Shown in pieces: positions 42,521 to 52,865 of a stretch of DNA of 64,000 bases; the first letter of the stretch is position 1; every line of letters begins with the position of its first letter. The position numbers and the translations under genes are program-made. This DNA comes from Longitalea luteola (GTDB lineage Bacteria; Bacteroidota; Bacteroidia; Chitinophagales; Chitinophagaceae): the NCBI RefSeq assembly GCF_017356035.1, contig NZ_JAFIQX010000003.1, forward strand, positions 1 to 64,000, read 5' to 3'. The notes beneath the pieces were generated by a model. That model saw only the letters and a list, made by a program, of their open reading frames with translations. It was not told the origin of the DNA and made no database searches.

Positions 42521-43838
42521 TATTGCCCTGGTGGTTGTATTGGCAGGTATAATACGACCGGCTATGGCACAGGAAACCTTTACGTTTTCGGCCAAACAGG
42601 CTGTAGACTACGCCATGAAAAACAGTGTGAACGTTAGAAATGCACTGAAAGATGTGGAGATCCAGTTGCAAACCAACCGCGAGATCACTGCTGCTGCCTA
42701 CCCACAGCTGAGTGGTAACGTGAATGTTACCGATTACCTGAAATTGCCTACGCAGTTAATACCTGCTGAATTTTTTGGCGGAGCGGCTGGCGAATTCATT
42801 CCTGTACAGTTTGGTACAAAATGGAGCGGTACTTATGGTGCTACCCTGAACCAGATTTTGTTCGACGGACAGGTGTTTGTAGGCTTACAGGCCAGGGCTG
42901 CGTCTATCGAATATGCTGAAAAAAATGTGGGCGTTACCAGGGAAACCATCAAGGCGAACGTTTATAAAATTTACTACCAGCTGGTAGTTGGCCAAAAGCA
43001 ATTAGCGTTGCTGGATGCCAACATTGCCCGTTCAGAAAAACTGTTGCACGATACCAAAGCATTGTTTGAAAACGGGTTCCAGGAAAAACTCGATGTAGAT
43101 AAAGTGTCTGTTACCCTGGCAAATTTAAAAACGCAAAAAACGAAAGTGCAGAACCAGCTGCAAACAGGGTATATCGGTCTCAAATACCTGATGGGTATGC
43201 CGGTCAAGAACCAGTTAATGCTTACTGATACGTTGTCTGATGCATTTTTGCGCGAAGGCGTTTTAACCGATAGCATCCGGATGGAAGACCGCCAGGAGTA
43301 CCAGTTGTTAAAATCAGTTGAAAAACTGAACACGTATAATATCAAGCGCCACAGGTTCACTTACATACCTACTGTTTCGCTTACAGGTAACTATAACCGG
43401 ATGGCCATGCGTGAAAAGTTCAACTTCTTTAAATCTGGCCAGGACTGGTTTACTACCGCTTATATCGGATTGCAGATCAATGTGCCCATCTTCGACGGTT
43501 TTGCCAGAGATGCACGCATAAGAACGGCTAAACTCGAACTGGAAAAAACGCATAACAATATCGAAGACCTGAAGAACAGGATCAACATGGAAGTTGATTC
43601 ATCGCGTATCAGCATAGCCAATGCACTGATAGCGGTGGATGAACAAAAAAAGAACATGGAACTGGCCGAACAGGTATACAATCAAACAAAGATCAAGTAT
43701 GAGCAGGGACTGGGCAGTAACCTCGAGATCACCAATGCAGAAACCGAGTTAAGAACTGCACAGAACAATTATTTCTCGGCACTATACGATGCCATCATAG
43801 CCCGCATCAATTACTTAAGGGCTATTGGAAAACTATGA
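42492..43838 (+). CDS. TolC-family outer-membrane efflux channel
   Basis: From ATG 42492 this is a 448-residue protein with a signal peptide (MKLKPASINSIALVVVLAGIIRPAMAQ). Two tandem outer-membrane efflux (OEP) domains follow: AVDYAMKNSVNVRNALKDVEIQLQ in the first half, and LNIKRHRF-type strand plus QVYNQTKIKYEQGLGSNLEITNAETELRTAQNNYF in the second. The trimer forms the outer-membrane tunnel for the RND pump encoded downstream. An ATG at 42480 adds four residues. The gene overlaps the TetR gene, and its stop overlaps a possible start of the adaptor gene (ATGA), so translation is coupled. Confidence 0.93.
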   Translation: MKLKPASINSIALVVVLAGIIRPAMAQETFTFSAKQAVDYAMKNSVNVRNALKDVEIQLQTNREITAAAYPQLSGNVNVTDYLKLPTQLIPAEFFGGAAGEFIPVQFGTKWSGTYGATLNQILFDGQVFVGLQARAASIEYAEKNVGVTRETIKANVYKIYYQLVVGQKQLALLDANIARSEKLLHDTKALFENGFQEKLDVDKVSVTLANLKTQKTKVQNQLQTGYIGLKYLMGMPVKNQLMLTDTLSDAFLREGVLTDSIRMEDRQEYQLLKSVEKLNTYNIKRHRFTYIPTVSLTGNYNRMAMREKFNFFKSGQDWFTTAYIGLQINVPIFDGFARDARIRTAKLELEKTHNNIEDLKNRINMEVDSSRISIANALIAVDEQKKNMELAEQVYNQTKIKYEQGLGSNLEITNAETELRTAQNNYFSALYDAIIARINYLRAIGKL

Positions 43839-43897
43839 TAACCATACTCTATAAAAACCTAAACCAACAAATGCATTCACCGGATAAATTATCAGAT

Positions 43898-45046
43898 ATG
43901 AAAAGTACGTATAACATAATTGGCGCAGTAACAGTTGTTCTCTTCCTGGCGGCATGTGGCGCGTCAAGCGGAGGCGATAACAAAAGCCTGGAGCAGAAAA
44001 AGGCTAAGCTGGAAGAATTGAAAAAAGAGCAGGCCAAACTGGAAAGTGAGATTGCCAAACTCGATACCAGTGCTGCCCGCACTGAGAAACCAAAATTGGT
44101 AGTGATAACACCGGTAAATGCAGCTGCTTTCACCCATTATATCGACCTGCAGGGAAGCATAGATGCAGAGAACATGGCCTGGGTTACGCCTCGTGGCCAG
44201 GGCGGACAGGTTCGGGCTATTTATGTAAAACAAGGCGATTATGTTCGTAAAGGCCAGTTGTTGATGAAGCTCGATGATGCCCTGGTAAAACAGCAGATTG
44301 AGCAGGCAAACGTTCAACTGAACCTCGATAAAACTATGTATGAGCGCCGTAAAAACCTGTGGGATCAGAAAATTGGTACTGAAGTGGAACTGCTGCAGGC
44401 CAAAAGTAAAATGGAAGGTACAGAAAGACAGATCGACCTGTTGAAAGAGCAGCTCGACCAGTCAAATGTTTATGCAGGTATCAGTGGCGTAGCCGATATC
44501 GTGAATATTAAAGTAGGTGAAACTTTCTCTGCTGCTACTGCTTCCCAGTTGGGTATCCGGATCGTTAATACAGGCAATCTGAAAGTGACCGCCGATGTGC
44601 CTGAAGCTTATCAGAGCAAAGTAAAGGAAGGAACCAACCTGGTAGTAACCCTGCCGGAGCAAAACAACAAATCGATCAATACTAAAGTGTCTGTAGCCGG
44701 TAAAACCATCAATCCTTCTTCCCGTTCATTTTATATAGAAGGTCGTGTGCCCGGTACCGGTTTCCGTCCAGGCCAGATAGCCATGGTACGTATTCAGGAT
44801 TATTCATTACCCAATGCGATCACAATTCCTATCAATACCCTGCAGAATGATGAAAAAGGAAAATTTGTGATGGTAGCAGCTTCCGAAAATGGTAAACTGG
44901 TAGCCAAGAAAAGACCGGTAACAGTTGGGTTGCTGTATGGTGATAAACTGGAAATAAAAAGCGGCCTGCAAGCCGGTGATCAGCTGATCACTGAAGGTTT
45001 CCAGGGTCTGTATGATGGCCAGCTCATCATTACAGAAAACAAATAG
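43898..45046 (+). CDS. RND periplasmic adaptor (membrane fusion protein), lipoprotein
   Basis: From ATG 43898 this is a 382-residue protein with a lipoprotein signal (MKSTYNIIGAVTVVLFLAAC). A Lys/Glu coiled coil precedes the usual order of barrel-sandwich hybrid (GSIDAENMAWVTPRGQGGQVRAIYVKQGDYVRKGQLLMKLDD), alpha-hairpin, second lipoyl half and beta-barrel (VTADVPEAYQSKVKEGTNLVV), and a membrane-proximal domain. It links the RND permease to TolC. The ATG at 43835, four bases into the tolC stop, would add 21 residues before the signal peptide and is less likely, although the ATGA overlap is attractive. Confidence 0.9.
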   Translation: MKSTYNIIGAVTVVLFLAACGASSGGDNKSLEQKKAKLEELKKEQAKLESEIAKLDTSAARTEKPKLVVITPVNAAAFTHYIDLQGSIDAENMAWVTPRGQGGQVRAIYVKQGDYVRKGQLLMKLDDALVKQQIEQANVQLNLDKTMYERRKNLWDQKIGTEVELLQAKSKMEGTERQIDLLKEQLDQSNVYAGISGVADIVNIKVGETFSAATASQLGIRIVNTGNLKVTADVPEAYQSKVKEGTNLVVTLPEQNNKSINTKVSVAGKTINPSSRSFYIEGRVPGTGFRPGQIAMVRIQDYSLPNAITIPINTLQNDEKGKFVMVAASENGKLVAKKRPVTVGLLYGDKLEIKSGLQAGDQLITEGFQGLYDGQLIITENK

Positions 45047-45084
45047 TTCAAGCAGACTTTAGACTTACACACCAAATCCATCGT

Positions 45085-48000
45085 ATGAGTGCTTTAGAAA
45101 ATTTTACAGGTAAGTTCAAACACTTTAAGCCCACCACGTGGAGTATAAAGAACAAGACCTCCATATATCTGGTCATGCTCATCGTGAGCCTGATCGGGGT
45201 GTTCCAGTTCATGACCTTACCTAAAGAACAGTTCCCCGATATCGTGATCCCTACCATATATGTACAAACTGTTTATGTAGGTAACTCACCCAGGGATATC
45301 GAGAACCTGGTTACCCGGCCTATTGAAAAACAGATCAAGGGTATCACAGGCGCCAAGATCAATAAAACCACCAGTACATCGGTGGCTGATTTCTCAGCTA
45401 TTATGGTTGAGTTCAGCACCGATGTAAAAACGGATGTGGCGCTGCAAAAGGTCAAGGACGCGGTAGACAAGGCCAAGCCCGACCTGCCAACCGACCTTAC
45501 TGAAGAACCTTCCGTGATGGAAGTGAGTTTTTCAGAACAGCCGATCATGTACGTGAACCTGTATGGCGACTATGACCTGCCCCGCCTGAAAGAATATGCC
45601 GACGATATGCAGGACAGGCTGGAAGAATTATCGCAGCTGAACCGCGTTGACCTGGTAGGTGCGCCCGAACGCGAGTTCCAGATAAATGTAGACAACTACA
45701 AAATGCGCAGTGCCGGTGTAACTTTTGACGATATCGCCGGCGCAGTAGCCCGTGAGAACCTGGATATATCGGGTGGGTTGCTCGATGTAGGTAATATGAA
45801 ACGCACCCTGCAGTTAAAAGGTCAGTTTAAAACAGCCTTTGACATTCAGAAAGTAGTGGTTCGTAATTCAGGTGGTTCGCCTATTTACCTGAAAGATATA
45901 GCCGAGATCAAAGACACTATCAAGGAAAGAGAAAGTTATGCCCGGTTGAATGGCAAGAATGTAATTACGCTGAATATCATTAAACGGGCGGGTGAGAACC
46001 TGATCGAAACATCAGATGCGGTTAAGAAGGTGGTAGAGGAAATGCGGGCGACGGAGTTCCCTAAAGATCTGCAGGTATCGGTAACCGGTGATCAAAGTAA
46101 AGCATCGCGTACCTCGTTCAATGAACTGGTAAATACCATCGTTATCGGCTTTGTGCTGGTGTTGATCATCCTGATGTTCTTTATGGGTGTAACCAACGCC
46201 TTCTTTGTGGCGCTGTCGGTACCGCTGAGTATGTTCGTGGCCTTTATCTTTTTACCGGCTGCTGACCTTATCGTGGGAACACACGTTACCCTCAACTTCA
46301 TAGTACTGTTCGCCCTCTTGTTCGGCCTGGGTATCATTGTGGACGACGCCATTGTGGTTATTGAAAATACCCATCGCATATTTGTGCAGGGCAACGGACG
46401 GCTGACCAGTGAACGATCGGCCATGATGGCGGCGGGTGAAGTATTCATCCCTGTACTGGCCGGTACCTTAACCACGCTGGCGCCCTTTTTCCCGTTATTG
46501 TTCTGGCCAGGTATCATTGGAAAGTTCATGATCTACCTGCCTACCATGCTCATCTTTACGTTAACGGCCTCGTTGATCGTGGCGTTCATTATGAACCCGG
46601 TTTTTGCCGTTGACTTTATGAACCATCCGGAAGGAGAGCATAAACAACCTAAATCGGCCATCTTCCGTAAGCCATCATTATGGATAGCATTAGGTGTTGG
46701 TATCCTGTTCGATCTGGTCGGATTCACTTTCCTGGGCAACTTTTTGATCTTTATTGTGCTGATGATCATCCTCAACAAGTATGTGCTCGATGATATGATC
46801 CATGGATTTCAGCACCGCGCCCTGCCCTGGATCATGGGTCATTATGAAACTTCGTTACGCTGGGCATTGAAAGGATGGCGCCCTGTGCATTTACTGTTGG
46901 GTACATTCGCATTGCTCATTCTTACCTTCATCTTCTTTGGCGCCCGCAATGTGCCGGTGGTGTTCTTCCCCGGTGGCGACCCTAACCAGATCTATGTGTA
47001 CCTGAAGCTGCCTGTAGGTACTGATGTAGAGTACACAGATTCTATTACGCATACTTTGGAAGAGAAAGTGTACAAGGTGCTACACATGGAAAAAGATGGT
47101 AAAGGCGGATATAAAGAAAACCCGATCGTCGAAAGTGTGATCAGTAACGTGGCCGTTGGCGCCAGTGATCCCAATAGCGGCGACAGAAGTACAAGGCCCG
47201 AGCTGGGACGTATACAGGTATCGTTCGTTGAGTTTGAAAAAAGACATGGCGTTGCCACCAAACCCATTCTTGATTCAATTCGTCAGGCGATCAAAGGTAT
47301 ACCGGGCGCCGAGATCTCCGTTGACCAGGAGCAGAACGGTCCGCCAACAGAACCACCGGTTAATATTGAAGTAGCCAGTGAAGATTTCGATAACCTCATC
47401 AAAACCGCAGTATCTCTCAAGAACTACCTCGATTCTATCCAGGTGCCCGGCGTGGAAGAGTTGAAAATGGATATCGATCTTACCAATCCTGAGGTGAGCT
47501 TTACGATAGACCGTGAGCGTGCGCTGATCGAAGGAGTTTCTACCCAACAGATTGGTATGGAGATAAGAACGGCAGTATTCGGAAGGGAAGTATCGAAGAT
47601 CAAGGACGGTGAAGATGAATATAAGATCCAATTACGCAACCTGGAAGGTCAACGTAAGAACCTGGCCGACCTGCTGAACATGAATATTTCATTCCGCGAT
47701 ATGGCTACCGGCCGGGTAAAACAAGTGCCCATCAGTTCTCTGGTGAAAGTTGATTACACCAGTACCCTGGGTAGCGTTAAGCGAAAAAACCAGAAGCGGG
47801 TAATTACGGTACGTTCAAACGTATTGAGCGGTTATACGCCTACGGCAGTTAACCAGGTGATCGCCGGACATATCAATAACTTCAAACAAAAACCCGACGA
47901 TGTTACTATTAAACAAACGGGTGAGGGTGAACAACAGGCTGAAACAGGCGCCTTCCTGGGCAAGGCCCTGGTCATTGCGCTGTTTTTCATTCTGTTGATC

Positions 48001-48681
48001 CTGGTTATTCAGTTCAACTCCATCAGTAAACCGGTGATCATTTTAACGGAGATCATTTTCAGTGTGATCGGTGTGTTGCTCGGCTTTGCATTTACAGGTA
48101 TGGAAGTATCAGTGGTAATGACCGGTATCGGTATCGTAGGTTTGGCCGGTATTGTGGTGAAGAACGGTATCCTGGTAATTGAGTTCGCCGATGAGTTAAG
48201 AGCACGTGGTATGAAAACAAGGGAAGCGCTGGTGCAGGCCGGTAAAACCCGTATCATTCCCGTATTGTTAACAGCGCTGGCAGCCATCCTGGGTCTGATA
48301 CCGCTGGCTGTTGGTTTGAACATCAACTTCGTTACCCTGTTCTCAGAACTCAATCCGCATATCTTCTTTGGCGGAGATAACGTGGTGTTCTGGAAGCCAT
48401 TGTCATGGACCATCATCTTCGGTTTGGCCTTTGCCTTCTTCATGACGCTGCTGATCCTGCCTGCGATGTACCTCATCGCTGAACGGTTAAGAAGACCCAT
48501 GCGGAACATGTGGGGTGGTAAATGGGTTTCATTCACAGGTATTCCGCCATTAACGCCTGTATTTTTCTTAATGATGCTGATCACTTTGGGACGGCACCGT
48601 TATAAAGTTAGCCGCAGAAGAAGAAAGCTGGCTGGCAAGAAAGAAAAAGTAAATGAAGCGTTTATCGGAAGCTGGTTCTAA
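45085..48681 (+). CDS. RND multidrug/solute efflux permease
   Basis: This 1198-residue inner-membrane pump of the AcrB/MexF superfamily has the proton-relay residues in place: D420-D421 in GIIVDDAIVVIEN (TM4) and K1026 in VVKNGILVIEF (TM10). The periplasmic porter/docking repeats are complete. It is about 150 residues longer than AcrB: a segment around residues 520-590 between TM6 and TM7 adds two apparent hydrophobic helices (SLWIALGVGILFDLVGFTF and FLIFIVLMIILNKYVL), and the C-terminus carries another hydrophobic stretch and a basic tail. The substrate is unknown. It is last in the TetR-tolC-adaptor-RND operon and ends before a terminator framed by an inverted octamer array. Confidence 0.95.
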   Translation: MSALENFTGKFKHFKPTTWSIKNKTSIYLVMLIVSLIGVFQFMTLPKEQFPDIVIPTIYVQTVYVGNSPRDIENLVTRPIEKQIKGITGAKINKTTSTSVADFSAIMVEFSTDVKTDVALQKVKDAVDKAKPDLPTDLTEEPSVMEVSFSEQPIMYVNLYGDYDLPRLKEYADDMQDRLEELSQLNRVDLVGAPEREFQINVDNYKMRSAGVTFDDIAGAVARENLDISGGLLDVGNMKRTLQLKGQFKTAFDIQKVVVRNSGGSPIYLKDIAEIKDTIKERESYARLNGKNVITLNIIKRAGENLIETSDAVKKVVEEMRATEFPKDLQVSVTGDQSKASRTSFNELVNTIVIGFVLVLIILMFFMGVTNAFFVALSVPLSMFVAFIFLPAADLIVGTHVTLNFIVLFALLFGLGIIVDDAIVVIENTHRIFVQGNGRLTSERSAMMAAGEVFIPVLAGTLTTLAPFFPLLFWPGIIGKFMIYLPTMLIFTLTASLIVAFIMNPVFAVDFMNHPEGEHKQPKSAIFRKPSLWIALGVGILFDLVGFTFLGNFLIFIVLMIILNKYVLDDMIHGFQHRALPWIMGHYETSLRWALKGWRPVHLLLGTFALLILTFIFFGARNVPVVFFPGGDPNQIYVYLKLPVGTDVEYTDSITHTLEEKVYKVLHMEKDGKGGYKENPIVESVISNVAVGASDPNSGDRSTRPELGRIQVSFVEFEKRHGVATKPILDSIRQAIKGIPGAEISVDQEQNGPPTEPPVNIEVASEDFDNLIKTAVSLKNYLDSIQVPGVEELKMDIDLTNPEVSFTIDRERALIEGVSTQQIGMEIRTAVFGREVSKIKDGEDEYKIQLRNLEGQRKNLADLLNMNISFRDMATGRVKQVPISSLVKVDYTSTLGSVKRKNQKRVITVRSNVLSGYTPTAVNQVIAGHINNFKQKPDDVTIKQTGEGEQQAETGAFLGKALVIALFFILLILVIQFNSISKPVIILTEIIFSVIGVLLGFAFTGMEVSVVMTGIGIVGLAGIVVKNGILVIEFADELRARGMKTREALVQAGKTRIIPVLLTALAAILGLIPLAVGLNINFVTLFSELNPHIFFGGDNVVFWKPLSWTIIFGLAFAFFMTLLILPAMYLIAERLRRPMRNMWGGKWVSFTGIPPLTPVFFLMMLITLGRHRYKVSRRRRKLAGKKEKVNEAFIGSWF

Positions 48682-48685
48682 AATT

Positions 48686-48802
48686 AATGTGATAATTAGC
48701 TAATGTGATAATTTGATAATGAAAATCCCTGGCATTGCCAGGGATTTTTTTGTTGTATTTCAATTATCACATTATCGAATTATCCAATTATCACATTGAT
48801 CA
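48686..48802. repeat. Inverted octamer array flanking a terminator
   Basis: The left arm (48686-48725) holds four in-register octamers (AATGTGAT, AATTAGCT, AATGTGAT, AATTTGAT). The right arm (48763-48802) holds five octamers in the opposite orientation (ATTATCAC, ATTATCGA, ATTATCCA). Between them sits a strong terminator hairpin. The arms can pair to enclose the terminator in a stem of about 40 bp. Confidence 0.85.
48722..48749. terminator. Bidirectional terminator between RND and M16 genes
   Basis: AATCCCTGGC pairs with GCCAGGGATT around ATT, followed by seven T; a shorter A run precedes it. Confidence 0.85.
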
Positions 48803-51658
48803 AAATCCTTTCTTCATTCCATCAACCGGCTTCCCATCTGTATTCAATTCCACGATCTCGTAACCCGATTTTTGCAGGCCGGGTAGAATACGGGCTTTGT
48901 CACCTACCAGTACCATATTCAATTTGTCGGGCTGAATATATTTTTTAGCCAGCGCATCAATTTCAGGTTTGGTGATGTTCTTGAGGATCTTAAGCTGCTG
49001 ATCAACATAATTGGCCGGTAAATTAAACTGTAACATGCGTTGTATAAAGCCGGCTTTCTGCGTGCCCGTTTCATAACGCAATGCATCCCGCTGGCCGATC
49101 GCATTTTTCATAAACACCAGTTCCTCTTCTTTAATACCATTGGCTGCATAGGCTTTCAATTCTTTCATCACCTCGGCTAATGCGCTGTCAGTAGCATCGG
49201 CTTTAATGCCGGAGCTGAAGATGAAGTCGCCGGTATATTCATCGCCATTGAAGTTGGTGCGCGCACCGTAGGTCCAGCCCTTGTCTTCGCGCAGGTTGAT
49301 ATTTACGCGCCCATTGAAACCACCACCTAATGCGAAGTTCATCAGGCCGGTTTTGTAATATTCTCCGGTAGCATCGTATTTTAAACCGGTAACATGGCTT
49401 ATTCTGAATTCAGTTTGCGCTGCGCGGGGAATATCAACGAGGTAGATGCGTGATTTATCAACTTCTTTCGGTTTGGCCGGTACAACAGGCAGCTCAATCT
49501 TCTTGTTGGGCAGTTTGTTCAGGAAAGCCAGCTTTGGCAGGATCTCATGTTGTTTAATATCGCCTACCACAACCACTTTGGTATTGTTAGCTGCGAGATA
49601 ATTGTTGTAATAATATTCAATGTCTTTCAAAGTTATGTTCCTGATAGAGCTTTCAGTGCCGTATTCGTTCATGCCGAAAATATGAGTGGCACCATAATTC
49701 ACCGCGGCAATTACATCATCTGCTACTACGGCCGGACGGGTCTTTGATTGTTTTAAACTTTCCAGCGTTTGCCGTTGAATGCGGTTGAACGTTGCCTCTG
49801 TGAATTTGGGATTGAACAATCTTTCCTGCAGCAGGGCCAGTGTTTTATCGATATTCTTTTTAAGTGCTTCTACGGTAAAGACAATGGCGTCGCGGCTGCT
49901 GGTTACTTCTATGGTGCTGCCCAGTTTATCCAGCTCGATGGCCATTTGTTCAGCTGTGTAATTTTTAGTGTCTTCATTCATCATGTCGGCGAACAGGCTT
50001 GCCAGTCCGACCCTGGCAGTATCGTTAGCCTGAAGCAGATGGCCGCCGGGGATGGAGATAATTAGGGTTACGGTAGGCAACTCATTATTTTCCGCGCCGA
50101 TGCATTTGATCTTATTGGGCAGGTCCTTGCGCCAGAAGGCCGGTACTTTTACAACGGGGTTGGCGCCGTTGCCCGGGCGTTTACTACGATCGAATTTATC
50201 TGTTGCTTTCGTATACTTCAGGCCGGTATAGCCATAATCAGGGGCTGTGTAATGGGTTTTGTCAATTTCGTAATTATCTGCAGCGGCAATAACAGATTCC
50301 TGCCCTTTAGGCAATACGCTCACGATAACAGCATGTTTTCCTTTAATGTATTGATTGTATACCCGCATTACATCTTCTTTGGTCACTGTACTGGTCATTT
50401 TAAGCAGGGTGCCGATCATATTCGGATTGCCGGCCAGGGTTTGAAAAGCTGCCAGCTGGAACACTTTGCCCGATACGCTTTGCAGCCCGTTTATGTATTG
50501 AGCTTCTGTATAACCTTTGAATTTTTCTATGTCTTCGTCGGTAACGCCGCGCTTTTCAAAGCTATCCAATGAAGCGCGTACCAGTTTTTCCATATCGGCG
50601 AGGGTTTTACCTGGCATGGGAATTACGCGGATGGTAAATTCACCGGCCAGTTCAAACAGCTGACTGTACACGTTTGCCTGTAATGCCTGCTGCGATTTTA
50701 CCAGTTGCTGATAGAGGATCGAGGAATTGCCTCCGCCCAGTAGTTGCGCCAGGCAGGTCAGGGCGGCCATGTCTTTATGATAGTTAGGCACCGTTGGAAA
50801 TACGATATTCAATAATGGTAACCGGATATAATTATCAGTGTAGGAAACATACCGGTCTTTCTCCAATACAACCGGGGGCACTACTACTTTTTCAACGGCT
50901 GGTCCTTTGGGAATAGAACCAAAATACTTCTCTACCAGTTTAACGACTTCTGCGGTTTTTACATCGCCGCCAACTGTTACCGTAGCATTGTTAGGACCAT
51001 ACCAGCGTAAAAAGAAATTCTTAAGGTCATTTACATCTACGCGGTTCAGGTCCTCAATATATCCTATCGTCAGCCACGAGTATGGATGACCGTATGGGTA
51101 TAGGTTCCTCGCAGCCACTTCGGCCATTAAACCATAGGGGCGGTTATCGTAGTTCTGTCCTCTTTCATTTTTTACGGTAGCCCGCTGAATTTCGAATTTT
51201 TGCTGCGTAACTGCATCCAGCAAAAAGCCCATGCGATCTGCTTCGAGCCAAAGCATTTTTTCAAGCTGGTTCGAAGGGACCGTTTCGTAATAGTTGGTAC
51301 GGTCGCGGTTGGTTGAACCATTCAACGTGCCGCCCGCGTCGGTGACCATTTTAAAATGTTCTTCATCTTTTACATGGTCGCTACCCTGGAACATCATATG
51401 TTCAAAGAAGTGGGCAAAGCCCGATTTACCGATCTGTTCCCGCGCGGAACCAACGTGGTAGGTAACATCTACCTGTACGATCGGGTCGCTATGGTCTTCA
51501 TGTACCACCAGCGTGAGGCCGTTTGGCAGTACATATTTCTCATAAGGAATAACGAGCTCATGTCCCTGCCGGGTGATCTTTTCAACCAGTTTTGCCTGAG
51601 CAGCAACCTGGTCATACAGGCAGGGCATAATGGCCAGTAGCAGTATGGCTCTTTTCAT
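48800..51658 (-). CDS. M16-family zinc peptidase (double M16 module), secreted
   Basis: This 952-residue protein has a signal peptide (MKRAILLLAIMPCLYDQVAAQ) and two M16 halves. The N-terminal half has the inverted zinc motif HFFEH (H83, E86, H87) with the distal glutamate near E165 (ATVKNERGQN). The C-terminal half (from about residue 500) lacks the motif and shows the R/Y-type substrate-binding region (FNLREDKGWTYGARTNFNG). It degrades peptides in the periplasm or outside the cell. Both halves are full length. It has no obvious partner and is convergent with the efflux operon. Confidence 0.95.
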   Translation of the reverse strand: MKRAILLLAIMPCLYDQVAAQAKLVEKITRQGHELVIPYEKYVLPNGLTLVVHEDHSDPIVQVDVTYHVGSAREQIGKSGFAHFFEHMMFQGSDHVKDEEHFKMVTDAGGTLNGSTNRDRTNYYETVPSNQLEKMLWLEADRMGFLLDAVTQQKFEIQRATVKNERGQNYDNRPYGLMAEVAARNLYPYGHPYSWLTIGYIEDLNRVDVNDLKNFFLRWYGPNNATVTVGGDVKTAEVVKLVEKYFGSIPKGPAVEKVVVPPVVLEKDRYVSYTDNYIRLPLLNIVFPTVPNYHKDMAALTCLAQLLGGGNSSILYQQLVKSQQALQANVYSQLFELAGEFTIRVIPMPGKTLADMEKLVRASLDSFEKRGVTDEDIEKFKGYTEAQYINGLQSVSGKVFQLAAFQTLAGNPNMIGTLLKMTSTVTKEDVMRVYNQYIKGKHAVIVSVLPKGQESVIAAADNYEIDKTHYTAPDYGYTGLKYTKATDKFDRSKRPGNGANPVVKVPAFWRKDLPNKIKCIGAENNELPTVTLIISIPGGHLLQANDTARVGLASLFADMMNEDTKNYTAEQMAIELDKLGSTIEVTSSRDAIVFTVEALKKNIDKTLALLQERLFNPKFTEATFNRIQRQTLESLKQSKTRPAVVADDVIAAVNYGATHIFGMNEYGTESSIRNITLKDIEYYYNNYLAANNTKVVVVGDIKQHEILPKLAFLNKLPNKKIELPVVPAKPKEVDKSRIYLVDIPRAAQTEFRISHVTGLKYDATGEYYKTGLMNFALGGGFNGRVNINLREDKGWTYGARTNFNGDEYTGDFIFSSGIKADATDSALAEVMKELKAYAANGIKEEELVFMKNAIGQRDALRYETGTQKAGFIQRMLQFNLPANYVDQQLKILKNITKPEIDALAKKYIQPDKLNMVLVGDKARILPGLQKSGYEIVELNTDGKPVDGMKKGF

Positions 51659-51813
51659 ATATGTGATTTTTGTTAAGTAATTACAAGGTAAAGGAAATAG
51701 TACAGGGGTTCCAAACCATTTATCAAAAGCATGGGGCGGGCGGAAGCTGCAAACAGCAAAAAAATAATCATTTTCGTGAAACGAATAGCATTAATTTGCG
51801 ACTAACCTGATCA
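51659..51813. other. Upstream region of the M16 gene
   Basis: No gene seen. A minus-strand TTTG and TACCTTG-like pair about 21 bp apart could be a weak promoter for the peptidase. Confidence 0.35.
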
Positions 51814-51996
51814 TTAAGGCGGAAGGCTGAAGGCGGAAGGCTGAAGGCGGAAGGCTGAAGGCTTAAGGCAGAAGGCGAAAGGCTGAAGGCGGAAGGCTTA
51901 AGGCGCAAGGCAATGAGTTTCGGGTGGCGTAAGTTCGGTTATTAATTTCAAGATGCGCGAACCATTCACCATTCACCATTGACCATTGACCATTCA
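51814..51996. repeat. Composite repeat: AAGGC heptamers, ~50-bp core, CCATTCA heptamers
   Basis: Fourteen in-register heptamers (GGAAGGC, TGAAGGC, TTAAGGC) run from 51814 to 51911. A core at 51912-51961 (ATGAGTTTCGGGTGGCGTAA and on) follows, and then five heptamers (CCATTCA, CCATTGA) from 51962 to 51996. The same three-part order with about 80% core identity recurs at 59682-59787. It lies between the divergent M16 and AIM24 genes. Confidence 0.9.
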
Positions 51997-52044
51997 CCAT
52001 GTAACAACTAAAAACTCATTAATAAAACTTTTAAACAGATTTAC

Positions 52045-52839
52045 ATGCGTACAAATCACGAAATAGATTACAAGATTTATGGAGAAGAGATGCAATATGT
52101 AGAAGTGGAACTGGATCCGGGTGAAACGGCTGTTGCAGAAAGCGGCTCCTTCATGATGATGGATGATGGTATTCAAATGGAAACCATTTTCGGTGACGGC
52201 GCCCGCCCGCAAACCGGCTTTTTCGGCAAACTGATGTCAGCTGGCAAGCGCATATTGACTGGTGAAAGTTTGTTTATGACTGCTTTCTCCAATGTGGGTC
52301 AGGGCAAAAAGAAAGTAAGCTTCGCTTCGCCTTATCCAGGTAAGATCATTCCCCTCGATCTGATGGAAATGGGTGGAAAGCTTATTTGCCAGAAAGATTC
52401 TTTTCTGTGTGCTGCGAAAGGTGTAAGTGTGGGCATTGAGTTTCAACGTAAACTGGGTACCGGTTTGTTTGGTGGCGAAGGCTTCATTATGCAAAAGCTG
52501 GAAGGTGATGGTATGGCCTTTGTGCATGCGGGTGGACACGTATTTGAAAGAATATTGCAACCTGGCGAGTTACTGCGTGTAGATACAGGCTGTATAGTAG
52601 CATACACTCAGACTATCGATTACGATATTCAGTTCGTTGGTGGTATTAAGAATACCCTGTTTGGCGGCGAAGGTTTGTTCTTTGCTACGCTTCGTGGTCC
52701 GGGTAAAGTATGGATCCAAACCCTGCCCATCAGCCGCCTGGCCGGCCGCATTTTACAGTATGGCGGTCCCGGAGGCCGTAGAGAAGAGGGCAGCATCCTG
52801 GGTGGATTAGGTAATGTGCTGGATGGAGATGGATGGTAA
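52045..52839 (+). CDS. AIM24/TIGR00266 family protein
   Basis: This 264-residue cytosolic protein matches the AIM24 (TIGR00266) family: [37 protein letters not shown] at the start, [51 protein letters not shown], then [21 protein letters not shown] and [19 protein letters not shown]. The fold is a double-psi/jelly-roll-like beta structure. The yeast namesake is mitochondrial; bacterial function is unknown. A strong GC-rich terminator follows 26 bp after the stop. Its upstream region is the composite heptamer repeat. Confidence 0.93.
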   Translation: MRTNHEIDYKIYGEEMQYVEVELDPGETAVAESGSFMMMDDGIQMETIFGDGARPQTGFFGKLMSAGKRILTGESLFMTAFSNVGQGKKKVSFASPYPGKIIPLDLMEMGGKLICQKDSFLCAAKGVSVGIEFQRKLGTGLFGGEGFIMQKLEGDGMAFVHAGGHVFERILQPGELLRVDTGCIVAYTQTIDYDIQFVGGIKNTLFGGEGLFFATLRGPGKVWIQTLPISRLAGRILQYGGPGGRREEGSILGGLGNVLDGDGW

Positions 52840-52865
52840 AACCAATGTAATGAATACATAGTTAA

